64,000 nt of DNA from Allolucifera butyrica (GTDB lineage: Bacteria > Bacillota > Negativicutes > Sporomusales > UPPP01). The notes below the pieces were generated by a model. The model did no database searches, was not told the DNA's origin, and saw only the letters and a list, made by a program, of their open reading frames with translations. The position numbers and the translations under genes were made by a program. The stretch lies in contig NZ_UPPP01000061.1 in the NCBI RefSeq assembly GCF_900476375.1, positions 205,668 to 269,667 on the forward strand. Direction: 5' to 3'. Of the stretch, positions 53,020 through 60,990 are shown in pieces (positions within the stretch are counted from its first letter, which is position 1; every line of letters begins with the position of its first letter).

Positions 53020-53050
53020 ATAAAAAAAACCCTTCCATTTTGAAAGGATT
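53020..53050 (-). terminator. Minus-strand terminator upstream of mraZ
   Basis: AATCCTT and AAGGGTT (53044-53050 with 53028-53034) form a 7-bp stem with one G-U pair; eight T follow on the minus strand. No minus-strand gene lies upstream before 53895, so it either ends read-through from feoA or a transcript of the repeat region. Confidence 0.6.
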
Positions 53051-53140
53051 TTCTAAGAAAAAATTAAAAATGTGACCTAAGTCCTATAGCGTATATTTAT
53101 CTCAACTTTGTCCATACTATAAAACGTAGGGTTCGTAATG

Positions 53141-53520
53141 GTCGAGCCAAGATTATTAGCGGATCTCTTAAGGGGTTCGCTAGTAGTCGGCCAAAGATTA
53201 ATACTGGATCGGTCCGGTTTGGTATTAGTCGGCGGGAAGATTGTTATGTGTCTTGTAAGGCTGTACGGCAGCCCAACTGTTGTCGTGTGGTCAAAAGAGA
53301 TATGTAACAGTCGAGCTAAGACTGCCAAGGGTGCTGTAGATTATTTCGGGAATCTAACAGGGGTCTATTGCAGTCGAAAGATTGCAGTAGGTTCCGTAGG
53401 TATCTTTGGTAGTCGAGCAAAGGTCATGGTTGGTTGTGTAATGCTTGTGCGTAGTCGAAAGATTGCGTATAGGTATGTAATGATCAGCTTTGGCTGTAGC
53501 GTAGATCATTACGGGCTCTT
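53141..53520. repeat. Degenerate tandem repeat, period about 42 bp
   Basis: Units begin with GTCGAGCAAAGATT-like sequence at 53141, 53186, 53228, 53268 (weak), 53310, 53373, 53412 and 53454, so steps are 39-45 bases, with one 63-base step. A 20-21-base sub-period shows in several units, the second half ending in GTA. The last unit contains the inverted repeat GTAATGATC/GATCATTAC (53477-53512). Units are too diverged for CRISPR. Open frames across it lack ribosome sites. Function unknown. Confidence 0.75.
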
Positions 53521-53554
53521 CCCATTTATCGAAACAAAATTAAGCCAAACAATC

Positions 53555-53583
53555 ATGACAGGTACTATAAAGTATGCTATAAT
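53555..53583 (+). promoter_or_regulatory. Promoter of the DUF1858 gene
   Basis: ATGACA, 17-base spacer, TATAAT on the plus strand, 46 bases before the GTG start at 53629. Confidence 0.8.
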
Positions 53584-53628
53584 ATTTTTGGTTAAGAATT
53601 ATTTTCCATAAGAAGGGGGTTATATTTC

Positions 53629-53859
53629 GTGTCTGTTATTACAAAAGAAATGAGTATCGTCGAAGTCGTGCAAAAGTATCCGCAAACCGTAGAAATATTT
53701 CGCAATCATGGTATGGGTTGTCTGGGTTGTGCAGCAGCCCGTTTTGAAAATATCGAGCAGGGTGCCGCGGCCCACGAGATTGACATCGACGCCTTGATCG
53801 CCGCCTTAAATAAGGCGGTTCAAAATAACAACAGTTGCGGCTGCGGTTGTAACGAATAA
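53629..53859 (+). CDS. DUF1858 domain protein
   Basis: A 76-residue protein of the DUF1858 (ScdA N-terminal-like) family: MSVITKEMSIVEVVQKYPQTVEIFRNHGMGCLGCAAARFENIEQGAAAHEID. The CLGC pair is conserved and may be redox-active or bind metal. It ends in CGCGC, an extra Cys cluster. GTG start with AAGGGGG upstream and its own promoter and terminator: an independent plus-strand gene, convergent with feoA. Such proteins often accompany hybrid-cluster, nitrosative-stress or Fe-S repair functions, though the role here is unknown. Confidence 0.85.
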   Translation: MSVITKEMSIVEVVQKYPQTVEIFRNHGMGCLGCAAARFENIEQGAAAHEIDIDALIAALNKAVQNNNSCGCGCNE

Positions 53860-53867
53860 GGCTAACC

Positions 53868-53903
53868 GACAGGCTTTGAGTTCAAAGCCTGTCGTTATTT
53901 TTT
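53868..53903. terminator. Shared terminator of convergent DUF1858 gene and feoA
   Basis: GACAGGCTTTGA (53868-53879) pairs perfectly with TCAAAGCCTGTC (53882-53893), then GTTATTTTTTT on the plus strand. The T run covers the last codons of feoA. Confidence 0.92.
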
Positions 53904-54134
53904 TGTAACTATTATTTTTTCTACGATGATATGGTCAAGCGCAACTTCGCTATTCCCCATTCCCAGCACATAGCACGGATAGGTCTGCAAAACTCTGACC
54001 TTCACCCCCGGCAAGATGCCAAACGCAGCCAATTTGCGCAACTGGCTTTTCTCTTTACACTGAATCACCAGGACCGTAGCCATGTCCCCCGGCTTTAGAC
54101 TTTTAATGGACTTTTCATCGCCAATACCAATCAT
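53895..54134 (-). CDS. feoA: Ferrous iron transport protein A
   Basis: A 79-residue SH3-like FeoA: SLKPGDMATVLVIQCKEKSQLRKLAAFGILPGVKVRVLQTYPCYVLGMGNSEVALDH. Thought to assist FeoB at the cytoplasmic face. Nine bases downstream of feoB, the reverse of the common feoA-feoB order. Confidence 0.9.
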   Translation of the reverse strand: MIGIGDEKSIKSLKPGDMATVLVIQCKEKSQLRKLAAFGILPGVKVRVLQTYPCYVLGMGNSEVALDHIIVEKIIVTKK

Positions 54135-54143
54135 CCCCCCCTG

Positions 54144-56078
54144 CTAAATTAGTCCAAGCAGTGATATGATTTGATTCATCATCCAGCCGGAAAAGAAAGC
54201 GGTTAAAATGACGCAAAGCAGTATTAGCATCGCCACTGAGAATCCCCGTTCCTTCAATAAAACAACCAACTGTGCAATGCAAGGCACAAAAAGGGTCAAT
54301 GTCGTCGCTGCGACTAAGAGCTGGTAATCATTTAGCATTCCGTTCAGCGACATATCATATAATCCGGCGGCCCCGTAATCGCGGCGGAAAAAACCAAACA
54401 GAAACACTTGTGCTGTTTCCGGCGGCAATCCCAAAAAAGACATGAATGGCTGCAGATAATAAATCATGCCTTGTAAAATACCGCTTCGTTCTCCCAGCCA
54501 TAGAAAAATACTGGTCAAAATAAAAACAGGCGTAATTTCCACAAAATACCACATCATACGGGTATAGGCTTTCATAAATACATTCGACATTACCGGAATT
54601 CTGAGGGGCGGAATTTCCAGATAGAACGGGCTGCGTTCTCCCGGCAAAAGCCGCTCACCCAGCAGGCCGGCGATGACAAAGATGCCCAAAATATACGCTG
54701 CCCACAAGACAAGAGTCAGAGAATTACGGGAAAGAAGCGCTAATACCAGCCCTAATTGAGCCGAGCAGGGAATGGTTAAAGTTAGCAAAAAGGTTGCCAA
54801 CAGTCTTTCCCGTTTGGTCTCTAAAGTTCGGGTTACAACCGTCGCCATAGTCCCGCAGCCCAGACCGAGGGTTAAGGGTATGACCGCGCGACCGTTGAGA
54901 CCAATATATTGAAAGATACGGTCCATAAGCATTGCCAGGCGGGGAAGATAGCCGCAATCTTCTAATATGGCAAACATAAAGAAAAATGTTCCCACAATCG
55001 GTAAAATAATAGCGACGGCATAACGAAACCCCAGTGTAAATATGCCATATTCACCGATAAGCAATGATTGTGCCCAATGGAATGGAACATATTGCGTTAC
55101 GATAGATTCGATAAACGGACTTAAATACTGCCCGAAAATATTGGTATCAATATAATCAACCAGGAAACCGGCGCCAAAATTACCCACAAACTGATACAAT
55201 CCATAATATAGCACAAGACATAAAACTGGTATCCCGGTCCATGGGTTTCTGGTCCAGTCCCCTATCGTTTCCCTGAAACCGTGCGAGTGGACTCTACCTT
55301 CTCTGACTGTTGTTTGCAAAATTTTATCTACCATTTCCTGCCGTTCCATAGCAAGCACATAATCCAAACTATAGCTGAATTGTCCGACCAAATCATTAAC
55401 ACACTTTGCAATTTGTTCATAATTTTTCTCCGCCGTTATCCGGGGGAGCATTTCGCCGTCTTGCTGTAAAAGCAGCAAGGCGATCATCCGCTTCGACACC
55501 CCATATTCTGCCGTTAATAAGGAATCAATCAATTCAATGGCATTTTCAATTTGGTCGCTAAATTTCAAAGCAAGCGGGGTTTTGTATTGATGACGAACAA
55601 TTGCCTTTTTCAGGTCATCCAGCCCCCACCTTTTTAGTGCCGAAGTTGCAACAACAGGAATCCCCAATATATCCTCCAATATCGGGATATTGATCAGCAC
55701 CCCGGCTTGCTGCGCTTCATCCATAATATTCAAATCTAAAACGACCGGTAACCCGGCATCGATCAGGGCGAGAGTCATGGCAAGCATACGGCGGATATTT
55801 TTAGCATCAATAACCTGCACTACCATAGCCGGTTTTTCTGAAAATAAAAATTGTCTGGTCACTTTTTCCTCATCGCTCAAGGGTAACAGGGAATACGTCC
55901 CCGGAGTATCAATCAGTTCAAACGTTCTGTTTTGTATTCGGCACTTTCCCTGGGAAATATCAACGGTTGTACCCGGATAATTGGATACGGTCACATAGGT
56001 CCCCGTTAAAACATTAAATAGAGCGCTCTTGCCTACATTCGGCGGTCCTACCAGCACAATTTTCGGCAACTGTGGCAT
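54144..56078 (-). CDS. feoB: Ferrous iron transporter FeoB
   Basis: About 644 residues. N-terminal G domain with GPPNVGKSALFNVLTG (G1), DTPGTYSL (G3) and NIMD (G4), a helical GDI-like domain (about 170-270), then 8-10 membrane segments with the gate motifs VPFHWAQSLLIGEYG and LEDCGYLPRLAMLMDRIF. GLGCGTMATVVTRTLETKRER is the conserved Cys-containing loop. ATG at 56078 follows GGGGG; an earlier ATG at 56096 has no ribosome site. Imports Fe2+, suited to anaerobic conditions and to the many Fe-S proteins nearby. Confidence 0.95.
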   Translation of the reverse strand: MPQLPKIVLVGPPNVGKSALFNVLTGTYVTVSNYPGTTVDISQGKCRIQNRTFELIDTPGTYSLLPLSDEEKVTRQFLFSEKPAMVVQVIDAKNIRRMLAMTLALIDAGLPVVLDLNIMDEAQQAGVLINIPILEDILGIPVVATSALKRWGLDDLKKAIVRHQYKTPLALKFSDQIENAIELIDSLLTAEYGVSKRMIALLLLQQDGEMLPRITAEKNYEQIAKCVNDLVGQFSYSLDYVLAMERQEMVDKILQTTVREGRVHSHGFRETIGDWTRNPWTGIPVLCLVLYYGLYQFVGNFGAGFLVDYIDTNIFGQYLSPFIESIVTQYVPFHWAQSLLIGEYGIFTLGFRYAVAIILPIVGTFFFMFAILEDCGYLPRLAMLMDRIFQYIGLNGRAVIPLTLGLGCGTMATVVTRTLETKRERLLATFLLTLTIPCSAQLGLVLALLSRNSLTLVLWAAYILGIFVIAGLLGERLLPGERSPFYLEIPPLRIPVMSNVFMKAYTRMMWYFVEITPVFILTSIFLWLGERSGILQGMIYYLQPFMSFLGLPPETAQVFLFGFFRRDYGAAGLYDMSLNGMLNDYQLLVAATTLTLFVPCIAQLVVLLKERGFSVAMLILLCVILTAFFSGWMMNQIISLLGLI

Positions 56079-56217
56079 AACAGTCCCCCGTTTCATAGCC
56101 GGATCAACTTCATTGCTATTTCCTATTCAGCATCTAATACAATTATGAATGCCGGATAAGAAAAACTGCTATGCGGTCTTTTGGTTCGTGGCGCAGGGCT
56201 CAGGGCGAGGGGAAACA

Positions 56218-56262
56218 TTAAAAAAATACGTATATCAGGAAAAACCACCTGATATACGTATT
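56218..56262 (-). terminator. Terminator after trxA
   Basis: AATACGTATATCAGG and CCTGATATACGTATT (56225-56239 with 56248-56262) form a perfect 15-bp stem followed by about eight T on the minus strand. The gap 56097-56217 toward feoB holds nothing else I recognise apart from a G-rich stretch at 56190-56212. Confidence 0.93.
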
Positions 56263-56270
56263 TCCATTTG

Positions 56271-56594
56271 TTAAAGCAGCGGTTGAATCTTAGCCATAAT
56301 ATTGGCCTTGGGCATATAACCCATTAATTTCTCCGCTTGTTCCCCATTTTTAAAAACAATCATCGTTGGCAAGCTCATTACGCCATATTTCTGGGCTAAC
56401 GACCGGTTTTCATCAACATTTACCTTGACAATTTTTATCTTCCCTTCCATAGTGCCGGCCAACTCGTCCATTACCGGTGACAGCCTGGTGCAATACCCGC
56501 ACCAGGGCGCCCAGAAGTCAACTAAAACCGGCACTGCAGCTTCCTGAACTTCTTCCCGAAAATTTTTCTCGTTGACACTTGCAACTTTAGCCAC
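56271..56594 (-). CDS. trxA: Thioredoxin with CGYC active site
   Basis: A 107-residue thioredoxin. VPVLVDFWAPWCGYCTRLSPVMDELA carries the active site as WCGYC instead of the usual WCGPC; the cis-Pro is in YGVMSLPTMIVFKNG. The Pro-to-Tyr change should make it more oxidising. Possibly partnered with a local reductase not in the window. RBS GGAGG. Confidence 0.92.
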   Translation of the reverse strand: MAKVASVNEKNFREEVQEAAVPVLVDFWAPWCGYCTRLSPVMDELAGTMEGKIKIVKVNVDENRSLAQKYGVMSLPTMIVFKNGEQAEKLMGYMPKANIMAKIQPLL

Positions 56595-56618
56595 TAAGAA
56601 ACGACCTCCTCTTATTTC

Positions 56619-57014
56619 TTAAACTCCGATTCCTGCTTTGCGGGATTCCACCATGATACACGCCCTGACTGCAGTCAAACCGAGTTCCTGGGCCGCTTTT
56701 ACCACCCCCGGAGCGTCTGCTCCCGGTTGCAGCCAGACATTCTTAATTCCCAAAGCGGCACAATCTCTCATAACTTTTTCGCCAACACTGGCCGGCACAA
56801 CGAAGTCGACAGCATCCGGCTTAACCGGCAAATCCTGTAGGGCAGGATAACATGTTTCACCCAGCACCTCGGAGACGCCCGGATTTACCGGATAAACAGT
56901 AAATCCGGCCTCTTTCATAAACTTAAAAATTTTGTACCCGAACTTTTCCTGGTTATTTGTCGCGCCAACTACTGCCCATGTTTTTAATGCCAACATTTTT
57001 TGAATCTCATCCAC
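56619..57014 (-). CDS. CoA-binding domain protein (YccU-like)
   Basis: A 131-residue Rossmann-fold protein of the CoA_binding_2 family: WAVVGATNNQEKFGYKIFKFMKEAGFTVYPVNP, then VDFVVPASVGEKVMRDCAALGIKNVWLQPGA. It corresponds to the CoA-binding part of succinyl-CoA synthetase alpha without the catalytic half. Probably co-transcribed with trxA (24 bases apart). Function unknown. Confidence 0.88.
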   Translation of the reverse strand: MDEIQKMLALKTWAVVGATNNQEKFGYKIFKFMKEAGFTVYPVNPGVSEVLGETCYPALQDLPVKPDAVDFVVPASVGEKVMRDCAALGIKNVWLQPGADAPGVVKAAQELGLTAVRACIMVESRKAGIGV

Positions 57015-57093
57015 AATAAAGGTACCTCCTTTTATTTATATGAATAATACCCCCTGAATATCCACTCTTACCGGCAAAAAACGAGCTAATAAT

Positions 57094-58074
57094 TTAACGG
57101 CCGTAGGAACACCAGGGTTCCTCTGCCATATAATCCCCATAATAATAATAAGCCCGGGCCCGGCAACCGCCGCAAATATCGTCATAGCCGCATTTCCCGC
57201 AGCCTCCTTTTAAAGGTTCGGTACGCAGTTGATGAAAAAGATCACTTTCTTGCCATATCGTATCGAAAGCACTCTCACGAACATTTCCTACCTTAAGCGG
57301 TAAATAGGGACAAGGATGGACATCCCCGTTCGGAATTACCACACAATATGCCGTACCGGCAAGACAGCCTTTCGTAAACCGCAGCGGCACGGCATGTTGC
57401 TTGGCTATTCTCATGAATTGCGGAGCGCAAGTCGGCTTTATTTCCAGCGGAACCTCAGACTGCTTGGCCATAATCCGCGTAAGCAGCGATTCATATTGTT
57501 CCGTTTTTAGCGTAGTCTCTTCAATATCCTTGCCTCTTCCCGTCGGCACCAGGAAAAAAATATGGTGGGCAATGGCACCGGCAGCAACCGCCAAATCGGT
57601 AACATCCGTAATTTCCGGTTCATTCCAGTTCATGGCAGTGGTATGAATCTGAAAAGGAAGCCCGGCATCACGGCAAGCCTTGATCCCTCGCATCGTTGCT
57701 TCCCAGGCCCCTTGGGACTGGCGGAACCAGTCATGACGTTCCGGCGTTTTGCTGTCCAGGCTAATGCCTGCCACGGCCAAACCGGCCTCTTTTAATTTAC
57801 CGGCAACCTCGGGGGTAATTAAAATACCGTTTGTGCCTAAAACAGGCCGGATGCCTGCGCTGCGGGCGTGTCGCACCAGCTCATAAATATCCGGTCGCAA
57901 TAAAGGTTCCCCGCCGCTTAAGATAAGAATTTTAAATCCGGCACGGGCAATTTCCGAAATTAATTTTTTTCCTTCGTCCGTATTCAATTCGTCGCTTCGT
58001 TCCGTTCCGGCGTTCCGGTAGCAATGAATACAGCGAATATTACATGCCTGGGTTGTATTCCATGATATGATCAC
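57094..58074 (-). CDS. ahbD: Radical SAM/SPASM protein, AhbD (heme synthase)-like / NirJ2
   Basis: A 326-residue radical SAM enzyme. The cluster motif CNIRCIHC is at residues about 11-18, the GGE motif is SGGEPLLRPDIY, and the C-terminal SPASM-type Cys set is CGKCGYDDICGGC plus a terminal Cys. It matches the second radical SAM protein of the siroheme-dependent heme pathway (AhbD, iron-coproporphyrin III to heme) and the clostridial NirJ2 group. Four bases separate it from the AhbC-like gene. No other ahb/hem genes are in the window, so the pathway call rests on the pair. Confidence 0.75.
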   Translation of the reverse strand: MIISWNTTQACNIRCIHCYRNAGTERSDELNTDEGKKLISEIARAGFKILILSGGEPLLRPDIYELVRHARSAGIRPVLGTNGILITPEVAGKLKEAGLAVAGISLDSKTPERHDWFRQSQGAWEATMRGIKACRDAGLPFQIHTTAMNWNEPEITDVTDLAVAAGAIAHHIFFLVPTGRGKDIEETTLKTEQYESLLTRIMAKQSEVPLEIKPTCAPQFMRIAKQHAVPLRFTKGCLAGTAYCVVIPNGDVHPCPYLPLKVGNVRESAFDTIWQESDLFHQLRTEPLKGGCGKCGYDDICGGCRARAYYYYGDYMAEEPWCSYGR

Positions 58075-58078
58075 AAAA

Positions 58079-59251
58079 TCACTCCTTCCAATCGGCTAAG
58101 TAACAAGCCGGGTCTTCCCCCCACAGATTACCGGAAAGAGCCTCCGCCCGAATGCGGCAGCCGCCGCATAAACTTTTATAGCGGCACTCACCGCATCGTC
58201 CTTCTAAATAAACATTTTTAGCCCGGAGTTTCGTCAAAAATTCATCATCGGTCTGCTGCCAAATTTCACTGAACCGTTTTTCCCGGACATTCCCCAAAGT
58301 GTGGTGCCCCCAAAATTGACAGGCATGAACATTTCCCCGGGGATCGACGTTTGCCATTTTCTGGCCCGCCGAGCAACCGCCGTGCATGGTAAGCAAACTT
58401 TTTACTTCCTCTACCCGCTCGGGTTGATTTTTTTCAAAGTATTGCATAATGTAAATACCGTCGGCATGATTATCCGTTGTCAGAATTTCCACCTCAATAC
58501 CCCGTTGATGAAAATCAAGCGTTCTTGCCATCAAAAGTTCAATCGTCTGAACTTTTTGCTCCTTCGTCGTATCTAGCGCAGCCATTTCTTTACCCCGTCC
58601 GGCATAGACCAGATGGTACATGCAAAAACGGGGAATCTTCTCTGCCGCTACTAAATCCAGAACATCAGGCAAAGTATGATAATTGAGACGGTTGACGGTA
58701 AACCGGATACCTGTTTTATTACCGGCGGCCATTGAATTTCGTATTCCCGTCAAGGTTTGGGCAAAGGCGCCCTTGCGCCCGCGGAATTCATCATGAACGG
58801 GTTCATTCCCGTCTATGCTGACGCCAACATATTGAAAGCCGGCATCATATATTTGTTGAGCAACAGCAGGATTAATCAAAGTTCCGTTCGTCGACAATAC
58901 CGGGCGAATTCCTTTTTCTTTTGCATAAGCGCCCAATTCGAACACATCGGCGCGTACCAGCGGTTCCCCGCCGGAAAACAACAGCACCGGAACTTTCATT
59001 TGGGCCAAATCATCAATAAAATCTTTCGCTTCCTGCGTAGAAAGTTCTCCCTCATAGGCCCGGTCTTCCGCTTCAATATAGCAATGCTGACAGGACAAAT
59101 TGCACCGGTTGGTTATATTCCAAACTACAACCGGGGTCGCATCCGAAGAAAATTGCAGCATCTGAGGGGGCAAATTATAAGATTTCCGGCCATACTTAAT
59201 AATATCCGAAACAGTAGCCGTACCGCATAGTAATTTTGTGCATCCAATCAT
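58079..59251 (-). CDS. ahbC: Radical SAM/SPASM protein, AhbC (didecarboxysiroheme deacetylase)-like / NirJ1
   Basis: A 390-residue radical SAM enzyme with CNLSCQHC (about residues 50-57), SGGEPLVRADVF, and a SPASM set CGECRYKSLCGGC with further Cys (MHGGCSAG, VHACQFW, DPACYL). It matches AhbC, which removes two acetate groups from 12,18-didecarboxysiroheme, and the clostridial NirJ1 group. GGAGGAG precedes the ATG. Forms an operon with the AhbD-like gene. Confidence 0.75.
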   Translation of the reverse strand: MIGCTKLLCGTATVSDIIKYGRKSYNLPPQMLQFSSDATPVVVWNITNRCNLSCQHCYIEAEDRAYEGELSTQEAKDFIDDLAQMKVPVLLFSGGEPLVRADVFELGAYAKEKGIRPVLSTNGTLINPAVAQQIYDAGFQYVGVSIDGNEPVHDEFRGRKGAFAQTLTGIRNSMAAGNKTGIRFTVNRLNYHTLPDVLDLVAAEKIPRFCMYHLVYAGRGKEMAALDTTKEQKVQTIELLMARTLDFHQRGIEVEILTTDNHADGIYIMQYFEKNQPERVEEVKSLLTMHGGCSAGQKMANVDPRGNVHACQFWGHHTLGNVREKRFSEIWQQTDDEFLTKLRAKNVYLEGRCGECRYKSLCGGCRIRAEALSGNLWGEDPACYLADWKE

Positions 59252-59290
59252 CTACCTAACTCCTCCAGTACATCACGTATTCCTTTTTGT

Positions 59291-59396
59291 AAAATAAGAC
59301 CTGGCATGGCGCCAAGTCTTACCGACACGGCAAGAAAAAGCTTTAAATTCCTGACTTTCCTGCAAAATAAAAGGACCTGGACCAGGCCAAGTCCTT
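59291..59396 (-). terminator. Two near-identical tandem terminator hairpins
   Basis: AAGGACCTGG/CCAAGTCCTT (59371-59396) and AAGACCTGGC/GCCAAGTCTT (59296-59320) each precede TTATTTT on the minus strand. They lie between the hydrogenase-type gene and the ahbC-like gene and look like a duplicated terminator. Confidence 0.8.
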
Positions 59397-59474
59397 CCGT
59401 CTATTTTATTATCTCAAATTGACGGCAAATATACAACAAAAAGATTTCGTTAAATATAAAAAATTAACTAATTA

Positions 59475-60974
59475 TTATTTTCTGTGCCAATGATTGGTTT
59501 TTGCTACTTTTTCCATTGCACCGGTATTCTCCAAGGCATTATTCATTCCGGCAGAGGCTGCAAAATTCTCTACCAATCTGGTTGTTACCCGCAAATCGGT
59601 CAATGTACCGGGGCCCCCAACGCACCCTCCGGCACATCCCATGCCTTCCAGAAAATTAATGCTCTCTTGGCCGGTTTGCATTTTTTGCAAAATCGCTTTG
59701 CAATTAGCCAATCCTTCACAATGCTGCGGCTTTATTTTATCTTCCGCCTGCATGGCTGCGGCGGCATCTATCACTGCCTGCATAACCCCGCCGGCCCTGG
59801 CAAAAATATTGCCGTCACGGGAGGCTGCACTTTGATACGAATTTTCTTCCTCTATTTCAGCAATATTAATTCCTGCACCTACCATCATCGCCGCTAATTC
59901 TTCAAAGGTTAATACATAATGAATGATATCCGTATATTTCTTGGCCTCCGCCTTTTTGGCGATGCATGGTCCAATAAAAACAATAACGGCTTCCGGATCC
60001 TTCTCCTGAATCACTTTGCCGCTGGCAACCATGGGTGAAATTGTGGAAGAAACCGCCTCCTTACTATCCGGTAAATGTTTTTCCACCATATCGACAAAAG
60101 CAGGACAACACGACGTAGTCATAAAAGCTCTTTGTTCCGGTACGGTCTGGACAAATTCTTTGGTTTCTTCAATCGCCACGATATCTGCACCAAAGGAGAC
60201 TTCTTCGACATTATAAAAGCCCAATTTTTTCAGCGCACTGACTACTTGTTTTGGTCTGACCTTCAGACCAAATTGGCCAATAAAAGCAGGTGCCAATAAT
60301 GCATATACTCTTTTGGTACTTTTTAATTGTTGAATAACCTGCACCAGCACGGACTGATCACTAATGGCGCCAAACGGACAGGCCATTTTACAAGCTCCGC
60401 ATTGAACGCACAAACCGTAATCGATTACCGCCCGGCGGTCGTTCCCCGCCTTGATTGCGGCAAGGTCACAAGCCCGTTCGCAAGGACGGCTGACTTCGAT
60501 AATTGCGCCGTAAGGACATGACTTTTTGCACAATCCGCATTCAACACATTTATTTTTATCAATGTATGCCCGGTTCTGTACTACCATAATTGCTTTTTTC
60601 GGACAACTGGCTATACAATGGTGCGCCAAACAATTCCGGCATGCATCCGTAACGATAAATTTATCAATCGGACATTTATCACAGGCTTCCGGCATAATGT
60701 TAATTGCCGGCATATCATGGATTTGTCCTTTTAGCGCACTTTCGGCAGCCTGGTCCAGTTTAGTAAACATCGGCTGGCTCAAGGCCAGATTGATCCGGTC
60801 TTTTAAGACGGCCCGCTCTTTGTGGACGCAGCACCGGTAGCGGGGCCCATCCTCCGTTACTACCGTATTTAGAATCTCACCGATATTTTCCTGCAATGTT
60901 CCTGCAAAGGTTAATCTGGCAAGTTCAGACAATACTTTGCGACGAATTTTTACTACTTCTGTGACTTGTGACAT
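59475..60974 (-). CDS. [FeFe]-hydrogenase-type protein, group B-like
   Basis: About 499 residues. Ferredoxin-like clusters: Cys at 112-124 (CRNCLAHHCIASC), 143-153 (CVECGLCKKSC) and 189-199 (CVQCGACKMAC), plus a CERAC pair at 165-169. The H-cluster domain follows: TSCCP (287-291), GPCIAKK (335-341) and EGMGCAGGCVGG (443-454). The L2 motif is GPC rather than MPC, as in group B/C enzymes. It may be a ferredoxin-linked hydrogenase or a non-catalytic relative. MSQVTEV start follows GGAGGA; the frame is open 26 codons further. Last gene of the hydrogenase operon. Confidence 0.85.
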   Translation of the reverse strand: MSQVTEVVKIRRKVLSELARLTFAGTLQENIGEILNTVVTEDGPRYRCCVHKERAVLKDRINLALSQPMFTKLDQAAESALKGQIHDMPAINIMPEACDKCPIDKFIVTDACRNCLAHHCIASCPKKAIMVVQNRAYIDKNKCVECGLCKKSCPYGAIIEVSRPCERACDLAAIKAGNDRRAVIDYGLCVQCGACKMACPFGAISDQSVLVQVIQQLKSTKRVYALLAPAFIGQFGLKVRPKQVVSALKKLGFYNVEEVSFGADIVAIEETKEFVQTVPEQRAFMTTSCCPAFVDMVEKHLPDSKEAVSSTISPMVASGKVIQEKDPEAVIVFIGPCIAKKAEAKKYTDIIHYVLTFEELAAMMVGAGINIAEIEEENSYQSAASRDGNIFARAGGVMQAVIDAAAAMQAEDKIKPQHCEGLANCKAILQKMQTGQESINFLEGMGCAGGCVGGPGTLTDLRVTTRLVENFAASAGMNNALENTGAMEKVAKTNHWHRK

Positions 60975-60990
60975 GAATAATCCTCCTTCA

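Noticed and set aside
53077-53328. An 83-codon minus-strand frame in the same array
   Set aside because: No ribosome site or family resemblance; same repeat artefact.
53141-53520. CRISPR array
   Set aside because: Units are diverged along their whole length and lack constant repeats alternating with unique spacers; no cas gene is nearby.
53138-53611. A 157-codon open frame on the plus strand through the repeat array
   Set aside because: No ribosome site precedes the ATG, the translated repeats are irregular, and other frames of the same stretch are also open. It follows from the repeat composition.
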